From Mesorhizobium sp. ES1-4 (lineage in GTDB: Bacteria > Pseudomonadota > Alphaproteobacteria > Rhizobiales > Rhizobiaceae): a DNA stretch of 64,000 bases. The translations under genes were made by a program, and so were the position numbers. The DNA lies in the NCBI RefSeq assembly GCF_020164745.1, contig NZ_JAIUGV010000022.1, positions 1 to 64,000 of the forward strand. The letters run 5' to 3'. Under the pieces are notes generated by a model, which ran no database searches, had not been told where the DNA came from, and worked only from the letters and a program-made list of their open reading frames with translations. Below are positions 19,901 through 26,877 of the stretch, piece by piece (the first letter of the stretch is position 1; each line of letters starts with the position of its first letter).

Positions 19901-22470
19901 TGATACTCCATTTCGTTGATCAGCTTGGCGCCCTCGAACATCTTGTCCTGGTTCCAGGAAATCTGGTCGATCGAAGCCGTCTGCACGCTGCTCTGGTCGG
20001 TGAGCGTGTAGTTGCCGTCCTTATCGTGGAAATAGCCGTCGGCTCCGTCGCTGACGGCGGTCTGATAGCCGTGCCGGGCGTCCACGTCGGGCGCCGCCAG
20101 CACCATCTTCTCGAGATTGACCAGCTGCACGTTGTGGTTGGCGTGGAACACGTGGTGAATGGCGGTGAGCCCGAAGTTCTCGTTCGCCCGCCCGTCGCCG
20201 GCGACGTAGTGGTCGCCGATCGAAGCCATCATGATTTCGCCGACGGCGTTGTAGAACGACATCGCCTCGGGATGATCGAGAGATTCGTCGAAGATGATGT
20301 CGGAGGCGTTCTCGGCGATCGAGAAGTTGGCGAAGTTCACCCACGGGGCCAGCGCATAGGCGCCGTAAAGGTCCATGCCGGCGGGAAGCGTACCGCCCGG
20401 TCCCATGTTCAGGTCGGACCCGAGGTGCAGCTTCAGCTCGCTCTGGTTTGTCGCGGGGTTGATCCCGAACGACAGCACGTCGCCGCCGCGGCCGACATCG
20501 GCCATGTGGCGGTTCATCAGCGCGATCGCGGCGTCGACGCGAGCGCCTTCGTTGCTATCAAAATCCGTGGTGGCGTTGCCGTCATTGGGGTGGAGCCGCC
20601 CTTCGTCGAAGCGTGGGTTGATGTCGAGCAGCAGGGCTTCACCAGTGTAGGTGAAGCCGCCAGCGGCCGCCGCTCCGTTTGCATCGATCACATGGCCCTG
20701 GTCGTCGCGGGCCCGCAGGTTGTTGATGTCGTCCCAGGTGAGATCGTCGCGCATGGTGTCGCGCAGGTGCTCGCGCAGTTCGTTGAGCGTGGGCAGGGTG
20801 CGCGTGGTGGTGCCCGCGGTCAGGTCGCCCGTGGCGTTGAGGCCGTCGGCGCTAAGATCATTGAACGTGGTGCTGTGGTAGTCCTGGGTAACGTGCCCAT
20901 CGAACAGCTCCATGCCCGGAATGTAGGTGCCGGGGTTGTTAGGATCCTCCACCCATTCGCGCAGGATGTAGGTCGTCTGGGTGTCGGAACCATAGCTCTG
21001 GCTCTGGTCGATGAAGGGCGAGGTGTGATTGGTGTAGGTGGTCGGGCCGGTCGGCGCGGCAACCGGTGCGTGGACGTCGTCGGCGGTCCCATAGACCCCG
21101 TCCGCACCGGGGGCGGACAGGTCGTCGGCCGTATTCCACATGTTGTCGGCGCCGGCGATGGAAAGCGGCCGGCCGTGGTAGTCATCGACCGTGTAGCCGT
21201 CGGGCGTCGCCCGGGAGATGGTGATCGTCGAGTTACCGGGATCCGCCGGTCCATTGGTACCGGGCGCACGATAGAGCGGATCGTCGGGCGACAGCGGAAT
21301 GATGATCTTGGAGCCCTGGCCGCCCTTGTTGATGAAGTCGAGGCCGTGGTCGAAGAACTGCCCGAAGAGCGTGAAGATGCCGCTGGTCGAGGGGTCGCCC
21401 GGCAGCGTGTTGAGGTTGCGGACCATATATTCGGTGATGGTCTCGAGCCCATTGACCCCGATAACGTTCTCCGAGGTGACCACGTCGGTGTAGACGCCCA
21501 TGCGAATCATGGCGCTGGCGTTTTCGTCGATAACCGGATCGAAAATGCCGCCAAGTCCTAGATTGGCGTAGTCGAAGATGGCGATGGAGCCAGCCTGCGG
21601 ATTGCCCAGCGAAATCGCGAGGTGACCATTGGCGTCCAGACCGACAGTGGCGTCGGTGTCGCCCGTCGAAGCCTGCAGACCGGCCTGCATGGCCGACACG
21701 ACCTGGGCCATGGTCCGGCCTGCACGGATGTCGACGCCGACTAGATTGCTCTGTGTGGGATCGGCCTGAAACTGCCCGTTATAGAACTGGAAGGCCACCA
21801 GGCCGCTGCCCGTGCTGACAATGAGCAGGCCAGGATTGATCACGCCTCCCGCCGCGTCCGTCAGCGCGTATGTGCCGGTCCCGGCCGCCGTCGCGGCGCC
21901 CGGCGCGCCGTAGGACGAACTGATCATCTGCGTGATCATGCGCGGGGTGTAGTCGACGATGGTCTTGTTGAGATCGCCGTAGGTGGTGTCGCCGCCGAGG
22001 CCGCTCTCTGCCAGGACCGTGGTATCGGTCAACGTGTGCGTTTGGAGCCAACCGGTGTTCTCGGAATTCGTCAGCGCAGGGTTGAGCGACACCTGGGCGA
22101 CGTAGTTGTTGTAGTCGGCGACGGTGAGCCGCGGGAACGGATTGTCGGTGGCGCCCCAGGTCCAGCGGGAGAAGTCGACAAGGTTGTTGAAAAACCCGAT
22201 CGGAATGCGAAAGCCGCTTGCTTCGCGCGCGCCGTCGTAGATCGAAAGTCCCGTGACCGGGTCGATGATACCGAGCGGGTCCACCGGGTCGCCGTTCTGG
22301 GTGAAGTTCCCGAAGGTTCCGAGGTCGTGCGTCGCACCGTCGGAATCCATGAAGCCGTAGATCGCTTCGCCGGTCGCATCGTAGTGGGTGATGATAATGG
22401 CATCGCGCATCTGGTCGAGCAGGAAGTTGATATCACTGAGCGTGATGTCGAACGGCTTGATGGAAGGCAT
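13951..22470 (-). CDS. Giant secreted animal-type haem peroxidase with RTX repeats
   Basis: A 2839-residue multidomain protein. Residues about 330-1170 are an animal-type (peroxidase-cyclooxygenase) haem peroxidase: distal His375 in GQFFDHGLDF, proximal His899 in AAFRFGHSQL, and family signatures NIARGRDVGMPTLNQVR, DFWIGGLAE and FEDQMERLMDGDRFYYL. RTX blocks follow at about 1323-1490 (GDKGDDVLDGKAG and relatives), about 2180-2260, and about 2543-2675. Between them are a jelly-roll-like region and two cadherin-like domains (the second begins NRAPVVNGPIV). The C-terminus (LQPGDKIDLSMID to LDETSFKFA) looks like a type I export tail; there is no N-terminal signal peptide, as expected. The start is an ATG preceded by GGAGAA. 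Chimeric peroxidases with hemolysin-type repeats are described as 'peroxicins'; the substrate here is unknown. It is first in the operon with its exporter. Confidence 0.93.
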   Translation of the reverse strand: MPSIKPFDITLSDINFLLDQMRDAIIITHYDATGEAIYGFMDSDGATHDLGTFGNFTQNGDPVDPLGIIDPVTGLSIYDGAREASGFRIPIGFFNNLVDFSRWTWGATDNPFPRLTVADYNNYVAQVSLNPALTNSENTGWLQTHTLTDTTVLAESGLGGDTTYGDLNKTIVDYTPRMITQMISSSYGAPGAATAAGTGTYALTDAAGGVINPGLLIVSTGSGLVAFQFYNGQFQADPTQSNLVGVDIRAGRTMAQVVSAMQAGLQASTGDTDATVGLDANGHLAISLGNPQAGSIAIFDYANLGLGGIFDPVIDENASAMIRMGVYTDVVTSENVIGVNGLETITEYMVRNLNTLPGDPSTSGIFTLFGQFFDHGLDFINKGGQGSKIIIPLSPDDPLYRAPGTNGPADPGNSTITISRATPDGYTVDDYHGRPLSIAGADNMWNTADDLSAPGADGVYGTADDVHAPVAAPTGPTTYTNHTSPFIDQSQSYGSDTQTTYILREWVEDPNNPGTYIPGMELFDGHVTQDYHSTTFNDLSADGLNATGDLTAGTTTRTLPTLNELREHLRDTMRDDLTWDDINNLRARDDQGHVIDANGAAAAGGFTYTGEALLLDINPRFDEGRLHPNDGNATTDFDSNEGARVDAAIALMNRHMADVGRGGDVLSFGINPATNQSELKLHLGSDLNMGPGGTLPAGMDLYGAYALAPWVNFANFSIAENASDIIFDESLDHPEAMSFYNAVGEIMMASIGDHYVAGDGRANENFGLTAIHHVFHANHNVQLVNLEKMVLAAPDVDARHGYQTAVSDGADGYFHDKDGNYTLTDQSSVQTASIDQISWNQDKMFEGAKLINEMEYQHVAIDQYARLVTPDLPEFVTYDNDIQSDISLEYSQAAFRFGHSQLRETIDTIDPNGLVTKWALEAAFLNPTAYANTGAENILRGMSQQLTNEVDEFVTPAMQQTLLGQPLDLAAINIARGRDVGMPTLNQVRAQLHQALVDERLADPTTPHHTNLIVDALNPYTSWAEFNSQMQHPESIVDFVAAYAFDGDLDKAQELVDLESGAIASSSGAMGWTVQDAVGFFNNSYSGGDASLLAGQHTFDNIDFWIGGLAELHVFTGQLGTTFNAIFEDQMERLMDGDRFYYLYRLGLALPIDPDLGHAITTEQFKDIIERTTGALHLNGDVMGWSDHTFELYKNASPIVAIAGESIHDETGATVAAVGGEIKYQLDPSTNTWVAITNFAAEEAYKQIVDRHATDVNGIDAFSSTVNHGVGIYSGSGSGIAGDGTMLTKSNTDLGITRQYIADFRPDIGENPDGTPSSGYNSHETFAGTDYDDWLDAGNGDDTIYGDKGDDVLDGKAGADHIYGGDGQDVIYGGDIEDFLDGGAGDDIIYAGTSAGALDVAIGGHGNDRIYGEAGIDELYGGEGDDYIDAGGDTDLAFGDAGNDIMFGGDGPDELRGGEGDDMLSGGSGSDQLKGEHGDDIFFGGIGQAAQTGDSDENLGDTGFDIAAFSDTSIKLDTAADLRNLNLTGAPGGTAFEPFNQLWTDLEGVIGSKFDDTIIGADNTGTVDAEGVNSGDNWLIGGGGNDTFNKRTPDSNGSVGGSGFDVIIGDKIRLDTLIGAYAGYDHSQKDANGNIIHSYSGTLGDGLLDNAALGTEMFAKHFTEMLKTEDRKDLVLGGDSGSAGTSDVAIFTGNKADYSIDIISHDFGNADGLVTAYKITDNRDPNATDANGVVIPTDGTDLVVGVEVLRFVDGDIHLPLVAPTLDLTGDHTVTTTTNGQYRDNFTNAAFDNSDGTTAWSSTPWQETGDNGSPTGGQITIDNGNNNVLRFGDNGDGAAIQRTVGLAGVTSATVSYSYNENSFDTGETVSVQFSDDGSFGAGHLQTIQTIQTINGSSSSGNTSNVALNGVLSANSAIRFVVAGTNNNSSSDAVTIDNLRIDTATTASTNIAGAPGNDYATSYTEGISRVGISSFSSITDDGTTLASAKVVVTNAVAGDLLRIGNSNASSGNLGGGVSYSVTSNGGQVILAISGSASLGQYQNWIDQVRFYSTSNNPTNADRLIHVTVNDGMINSNVATTTIHVTPVNDPPSAGTDYVVTNQSTSGSPASFNAAWLLANDTDTDGPNALSVTGLSGQSGLSATLNSGVVSTYNITGNNDRFNYTVTDGQSSSSGQVNVSFATGTTISGNDGFLGLVPRNEILVGGSGNETLDGNRGDDIILAGGGDDTVVWNATTFFGIDVLDGHDIVDGGANGPTGDRFVVTGNNTAETFAIYSNTDHWDGNISSVSSAVHAGFTGLNVNTEIVVTRNGTIIAELDNVEEITINTLDTTANNGNGGPDGGTSGGDTIQVVGNFTGTSLNYSTITVNGSDGDDTVDISGLTSDHRIVFHGAGGTNHVIGDLRPQDVVDNVAPGNGNAPGNGGGTSQGDDDDDDNEHQNRAPVVNGPIVLPSLAVNTPMLIAAAMLLAGASDADGDSLTVTNLTPSSGSVTQGPDGWTFTPDTDDSSQVSFTYDISDGHASVHQTASLDLVAVAAEGEGTDAPVSGGDAHLGTDGDDVMIGGPDADVLSGGQGDDVILGNDGADTLLGGAGDDLIKAGAGDDVVFGGAGNDIIFGGDGHDMLFGDAGDDRIFGDAGNDTIEGGAGNDTVYGGSGDDRIIANVGDGDDVYWGEDGQDTLDYAAISASLTIDLGNGLLHHGSVSSAQTGHDTMFGFENMIAGSGDDTIIANDAANIMDGGLGSDTFVFGSAADANGDTIVGLQPGDKIDLSMIDADTSAAGHQSFVLFAGAGFTSAGQVMVSYQMAADGEHTLVSGEINGDGAADFGIDVAGHHDLDETSFKFA
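16795..16821. repeat. Three tandem 9-bp repeats inside the peroxidase gene
   Basis: GATCGTCTG occurs three times head to tail and encodes a repeated Ile-Gln-Thr on the minus strand (TIQTIQTI) in the jelly-roll-like region. The unit is a multiple of three, so slippage would change length without breaking the frame. Confidence 0.85.
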
Positions 22471-22707
22471 TGCTTTTCTCCATTCGTTTGCCGTGACAAC
22501 GGCACAGGAAATTCATGGGACGCCACGCGGCGCCGGCGGCTGCGGTGACTAATGCAGATTTGAACGGTATGCGCCCGACTTGCATATTGCCCACGTTAAC
22601 CTTCCGTTAAGCATGGCACGTCGACCCGGATTGGGAATTGTCGGACGTCGAGTGAAGTTCTCGACGCAAGGACCGGTCTTTTTTGACGGATAGTCCAGTT
22701 TCATTCA

Positions 22708-22744
22708 GACCTAGGTCGGGACGCAATCCTGACTAAGGTCGGGA
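22708..22744. promoter_or_regulatory. Two direct repeats, candidate regulator site
   Basis: GACCTAGGTCGGGA (22708-22721) and GACTAAGGTCGGGA (22731-22744) differ at two positions and are 23 bases apart, about two helical turns. The first contains the perfect palindrome GACCTAGGTC. The position between two divergent promoters suits an activator or repressor site; the binder is unknown. Confidence 0.5.
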
Positions 22745-23010
22745 ACTAGTGCACGCCGTTCCAAATGACCTCGAGTTTGGGATAAACGGCACGCAGCCTA
22801 TATCTGCGTTCCCGTTGGATCGCTGGCTTAATCACGCTCGCAATTTCCACATGTCAATTCCGAGATCCCCGGGGCAATATGGCACCAAATCGCCATGAAT
22901 TATGCTTGGAGGTACTTGACATCTGATTTTAAATATTTACTCTACTTCTGTAGATATCCATTGTTTTTAGGTCTAAATTTCTTGGCCGGCTCAGCATCCC
23001 TCGTTAAAAT

Positions 23011-23059
23011 TTGACATACTTTGACATACGTTGACTCCAATTTAAGCCAGGCGTTATAT
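23011..23059 (+). promoter_or_regulatory. Promoter with three tandem TTGAC decamers
   Basis: Three 10-base direct repeats starting TTGAC lie at 23011, 23021 and 23031 (TTGACATACT, TTGACATACG, TTGACTCCAA). The last, read as a -35 box TTGACT, is followed after exactly 17 bases by TTATAT at 23054-23059, an excellent -10. Transcription would start near 23066 and run into the response regulator gene. Confidence 0.7.
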
Positions 23060-23150
23060 TCAGTTGGGCGTTTGGCGGGTTTTGGCGTTTCTATGCAGGA
23101 TTAGGGCTCTACGGACGTCGGACGCTTGGGCTGTGCGTTGGGGTAGGAGC

Positions 23151-23813
23151 GTGGGCAATCTAGATAGGGTTTCAATTGCCATTGTCGACGATCATCCGAT
23201 CGTTCGACGGGGTCTAAGCGCTGTCATTTCAGGCGAGGCGGGTTTCAATCTCGTTGCCGAAGGCGGCACCGCGCGTGAGGCCTTGGAAATCGCCGAACGG
23301 TGGCGACCGCAGATCATGCTTCTCGATCTCGGGATCCCGGGAGGCGGACTGGAAGCATTAAAGCATATTGTCGCCCGAACACCCTCCGTCCGATGCGTGA
23401 TCCTGACAGTCTGCGATTTGGCAGCCACCGCGATATCCGCCTTGAACGCCGGCGCCAAAGGTTATGTGCTCAAGGGGGTGAGCGCAGGTGATCTTAAAAA
23501 AGCGATGTGGACCGTGGTCAACGACGAGTCATTCGTTTCGCCTGAATTTGCGACAAAACTGCTGCAGGCAGCACAGCTGAACGTCCGGCAGACGTCTTCT
23601 ATCGATCAGCTTACCCACCGGGAAGCTCAAATCATGAAAGCCGTCGAAGAGGGTCTTACCAATCGAGAGATTGGCGAGAAACTGGATATAAGTGAGAAGA
23701 CCGTCAAGTATTACATGTCTGGCATTCTACAGAAGTACGGAGTCACAAACCGCGTTTCGGCGGTAATTGCGGCGCAAAAGCTGCGCGGCGTAAGTCCGTC
23801 TCTGGAAAATTGA
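23151..23813 (+). CDS. NarL/FixJ family response regulator (LuxR HTH)
   Basis: A 220-residue DNA-binding response regulator. The receiver (about 1-125) has DDH near the start and phospho-accepting Asp59 in MLLDLGIPGGG. The C-terminal LuxR-type helix-turn-helix runs LTHREAQIMKAVEEGLTNRE through ISEKTVKYYMSGIL. The frame is open from a TTG at 23064, but that lies at the predicted transcription start; GTG 23151, with AGGAG just upstream, gives the normal length. The spacing of that ribosome site is short, so the start is uncertain. It is divergent from the secretion operon and 136 bases upstream of a hybrid kinase gene, its probable partner. Confidence 0.9.
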   Translation: MGNLDRVSIAIVDDHPIVRRGLSAVISGEAGFNLVAEGGTAREALEIAERWRPQIMLLDLGIPGGGLEALKHIVARTPSVRCVILTVCDLAATAISALNAGAKGYVLKGVSAGDLKKAMWTVVNDESFVSPEFATKLLQAAQLNVRQTSSIDQLTHREAQIMKAVEEGLTNREIGEKLDISEKTVKYYMSGILQKYGVTNRVSAVIAAQKLRGVSPSLEN

Positions 23814-23949
23814 CGCGTTAGGGACTGCCTTCTATGCGGTGCCGTCTCGAGGCCGACTGGGATACCGAGCGGATACCGACGGGAGGCGTTGCCAGGTCTT
23901 GCGGTATGATGCCAAACGAGTGAAGGCCTGCTGCGGGAGACCCAGATCA

Positions 23950-26280
23950 ATGCGCCACGCGCGTCTCTCTTGGATCGAGTTGGGTGGCTACTTAGTGCTG
24001 GTCGCCATCGGATATTTGCTTTGGCTTCAGTTCAGCGCCGCTAGGGAAATGGACGTAAAGGCCGCCATGCACGCATTCCAGGCGGAGAACCAAGCCAAGA
24101 GCCGAGCTGTCGCCGTTAACATTGAGGGCAGCTTTCGCCAGATGTATCAAGGTATTCGGACGATCGCCCGTCTGCCGACGGTGCGAGCGCTGAGTTCGGA
24201 ATCTCATTCCTTGCAAGAGGACGCGAGAGTCAGCGCCCAGGAGATTTACAACAATCTGGCGGAAAACCTTTCAGTGTCGGAACTTTACATAGTGCCGGCC
24301 AATTTCGACCCGGATCGCGTCGACGTTGACCCGGTGACGCCAGAGGCGCCGCTGATGACGTTCGACGAATTTATAGTTGGGAGAAACGCCGATCAAAATC
24401 CGGGCAGCGCAACCTTCACGAAGAAAAGTAAGATAGAAGAGGTTGAGATATTTGAATATCGCGCCATGAGGCAGCAGCTCGATTACTTGGCGTCTAGATA
24501 TGACAACGAAAATATAATTTCAAACCTCAACTACCCTGCAATTGCCAGTGGAGAGGTCATTACCTGTGACAACACGCACTACTCGCCAACCGCGCCCGAT
24601 GATAACGACCGTAAGGGCATTGTCTATTCGGTTCCATTCTTCGGGTTTGACGGAAAACTGCGAGGCATTGTCACGGCGGTCGTGCTGTCCAACGTCCTTA
24701 CAGAAATTCTGCCGAACGATGGCTATGCGCTAGGCAATGACAGGCTCGGCTTCTATAGGGGTGCCCGTCAAGGTCAACTTTGGAAGCAGGTCTCGCCGCG
24801 AGGTGAAGTCAGTCTCGAGCACGTCGCCTATGCTGACTCCGTGCCGCTCGATTTTCCAGACGTTGCGGGAGGATGGAGCCTTTGGTCTGCGGTGCCGACG
24901 GCCGTCTTCCTGAAATCACCCGCCGTTCAGTCGATCAATGAGCGTTTTAAAACCGAGGTCATCATCCTGATTTTGGGGAGCGTAGCCTTGACTGCCTTGC
25001 TCCGGTGGCTCGCGCATAGGAGCTCAACGGTGGAAAGGCACAATCGAGATCTGGCATTGCGCATTCAGGAGCGCACAGCCGAACTGGCCAATGCCAAAAA
25101 AATTGCCGAAGAGGCCAGTTCGGCCAAAACCCAGTTTCTTGCCCGGGTCAGCCACGAAATCAGGACCCCTATGCATGCGATCGTCAGTGCGACGGAGTTG
25201 CTGAGAACCAGCAGGCCCGACCGAAGCGCGCGGGCCAAACTGGAGATCATCGATCACGCCAGCCAGACATTGCTCGACATCGTCAACCAGGTGCTCGATC
25301 TTTCGGCTATCGAACACGGTGCGCTGACCGTCAATTCGGTTGAATTCGCGCCTTTGGCATTACTATCGGAAACATGCGACATGATGCGGGCCGTTGCCGA
25401 CCGGAAGGGATTGACGATAGTGGTCGAAAGCGCCCCGAACACGCCTGCCCGCCACCGCTCGGATCCGGCACGCATTCGCCAAATCCTGGTGAACCTGATC
25501 GCGAATGGTCTCAAGCATACCGATGCGGGCGGAGTGACGGTGCGGGTCAGCAGCGACGTATCCGGTGTTCTCGCCTTCGACGTCATCGACACGGGCTCGG
25601 GTGTCGCGGAAGATGATCGTGAGCATATCTTTCAGGAATTCTATCGCGGTGCCAATTCGGACGGGTCCGGACTTGGGCTGGCGATCAGCCGCCAATTGGT
25701 CGAGCGGCTCGGCGGCACAATCGACGTCAATGAGGCTCATCCGCATGGCGCTCACTTCCGGTTCACCATCGCCGCCGACCCGGTGGCCGAAGCCGCCGCG
25801 GCATGCGAAGCACAAAATCTGCCGGAGTCGAAGCGGAACCTGACGACTGTGGTAGGCTCAGGGATGCACATTCTTTTAGCGGAAGACAATGAACGTGTCC
25901 GCGGTCTACTCGAAGAAACGCTTCAGCAGTTTGGCTGCGTTGTGCAAGTGGCCCGCGATGGAGAGGAGGCGGTCGCCGCAGCTTGCCAAACTCGTTTTGA
26001 TGCAATTCTGATGGACTGCTCGATGCCGAAGCTCGACGGCATGCGTGCCGCTTCCAGGATTCGGGAGATTGAGGCGACATCGGTTGCCGAACGCCGCCGG
26101 TCCCGTATCATTGCCTTAACGGCCAGCGCGTATCCCAGCGACCGCGAAGCTTGCTTGCAGGCAGGAATGGATGATTTTCTAAGCAAGCCCTTCAAACGGG
26201 ACGAGCTCTTTCACGTCTTGGGAATTACCCTCAAAGCAACGAACAAAACCGCCGCAGTTTTGGCGCCAGTTGCGGAATAG
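23950..26280 (+). CDS. Membrane hybrid histidine kinase (HisKA-HATPase-REC)
   Basis: A 776-residue sensor. Transmembrane helix about 9-29, a long periplasmic region of about 300 residues (double-Cache-like in size, not clearly assignable), and a second helix about 339-357 (VIILILGSVALTALLRWL). HisKA carries His402 in ARVSHEIRTPMHAI. HATPase_c has DTGSGVAEDD and GSGLGLAIS. The C-terminal receiver has Asp689 in LMDCSMPKLDG and the lysine in LSKPF. There is no Hpt domain, so a separate phosphotransfer protein or direct transfer would be needed. The ATG follows GGGAGA at a suitable spacing. It is in the same direction as the response regulator gene and probably cotranscribed. Confidence 0.93.
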   Translation: MRHARLSWIELGGYLVLVAIGYLLWLQFSAAREMDVKAAMHAFQAENQAKSRAVAVNIEGSFRQMYQGIRTIARLPTVRALSSESHSLQEDARVSAQEIYNNLAENLSVSELYIVPANFDPDRVDVDPVTPEAPLMTFDEFIVGRNADQNPGSATFTKKSKIEEVEIFEYRAMRQQLDYLASRYDNENIISNLNYPAIASGEVITCDNTHYSPTAPDDNDRKGIVYSVPFFGFDGKLRGIVTAVVLSNVLTEILPNDGYALGNDRLGFYRGARQGQLWKQVSPRGEVSLEHVAYADSVPLDFPDVAGGWSLWSAVPTAVFLKSPAVQSINERFKTEVIILILGSVALTALLRWLAHRSSTVERHNRDLALRIQERTAELANAKKIAEEASSAKTQFLARVSHEIRTPMHAIVSATELLRTSRPDRSARAKLEIIDHASQTLLDIVNQVLDLSAIEHGALTVNSVEFAPLALLSETCDMMRAVADRKGLTIVVESAPNTPARHRSDPARIRQILVNLIANGLKHTDAGGVTVRVSSDVSGVLAFDVIDTGSGVAEDDREHIFQEFYRGANSDGSGLGLAISRQLVERLGGTIDVNEAHPHGAHFRFTIAADPVAEAAAACEAQNLPESKRNLTTVVGSGMHILLAEDNERVRGLLEETLQQFGCVVQVARDGEEAVAAACQTRFDAILMDCSMPKLDGMRAASRIREIEATSVAERRRSRIIALTASAYPSDREACLQAGMDDFLSKPFKRDELFHVLGITLKATNKTAAVLAPVAE

Positions 26281-26313
26281 CCCTGCCGGTCAGTGCCCTC
26301 CCAGACTCAGTTG

Positions 26314-26331
26314 TCACGGCAGCTGCCGTGA
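26314..26331. repeat. Perfect 18-bp palindrome at the end of the kinase fragment
   Basis: TCACGGCAGCTGCCGTGA is identical to its own reverse complement and includes the stop codon of the minus-strand gene. It might be a terminator stem, a binding site or a scar of the event that removed the ATPase domain. There is no T tract on either side. Confidence 0.55.
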
Positions 26332-26877
26332 GATCTGCCTGAGATCGTTCAGCGCATCCACGCTCGCCGACTTCACATCCTGAATCATCTGTCTGGGCAC
26401 GGGTTGCGTCCTGCCTTCGGTGTCCGGCAACATGTCTTCGATTTCGTCGAGGCGCAGTATCACATAGGTGAGCATTTGTGCGGGGCCATCATGAATGCGC
26501 TGGCCGATCCCTTCGTAGTCCAGGCTGTGGGCGGGTGTATTCCTATAACCGTCGGCGAGATCGGCGCGCCCGAAGACGAAAACGATTGCGCCGAGCATCA
26601 CGGCCCATGCGAGAGCGACTGCCGCAAGCGCCTGTGTTTTGCCGGGAACAGCGTCCAGACCGGGCTCCGCACCAGCTGCTCCGGTAATGTGTTGATCCAG
26701 CCACCAGCCGAGGGCAACCATCGAAATGGAAACGACGGCGACGAGCAGGACGCAACGCCGAGTCACCCAAGGCGAACGTCCAAGGCAAGCCCGATTGACT
26801 CCACTTGCAGCTGCATAGACTGCTTGCCAGGCGCGAGCCGTAAGTCCAATCGGCTTTCCGTTACCATTTCCCGGCAT
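26314..26877 (-). CDS. Truncated NarX-type sensor kinase (HisKA_3 only)
   Basis: A 187-residue membrane protein with hydrophobic segments at about 43-63 and 81-101, then a HisKA_3 dimerisation/phospho-acceptor segment (IGQRIHDGPAQMLTYVILRL). The sequence ends at LNDLRQISRQLP, exactly where the HATPase_c domain normally follows in NarX/DegS-type kinases. Without an ATPase domain it cannot autophosphorylate. It could be a remnant, or a decoy or accessory acceptor. ATG 26877 has AGGA upstream; the frame is open to 26934. LuxR-type regulators normally pair with HisKA_3 kinases, so it may be the former partner of the regulator at 23151. Confidence 0.7.
   Translation of the reverse strand: MPGNGNGKPIGLTARAWQAVYAAASGVNRACLGRSPWVTRRCVLLVAVVSISMVALGWWLDQHITGAAGAEPGLDAVPGKTQALAAVALAWAVMLGAIVFVFGRADLADGYRNTPAHSLDYEGIGQRIHDGPAQMLTYVILRLDEIEDMLPDTEGRTQPVPRQMIQDVKSASVDALNDLRQISRQLP

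Larger units (their letters stand above)
22471..23150. other. Long divergent intergenic region upstream of the secretion operon
   Basis: About 680 bases between the peroxidase operon and the response regulator gene, with a markedly AT-richer part at about 22900-23060. No gene is seen. It holds repeated motifs and two sigma70-like promoters described separately, one being TTGACA at 22916-22921 with TACTCT 16 bases downstream. Confidence 0.7.

Noticed and set aside
18667..21561. A 964-codon open frame on the plus strand inside the peroxidase gene
   Set aside because: It is antisense to a strongly supported peroxidase domain and consists of Val/Gly/Arg/Asp-rich sequence typical of the opposite strand of GC-rich DNA. 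It has no recognised domain.
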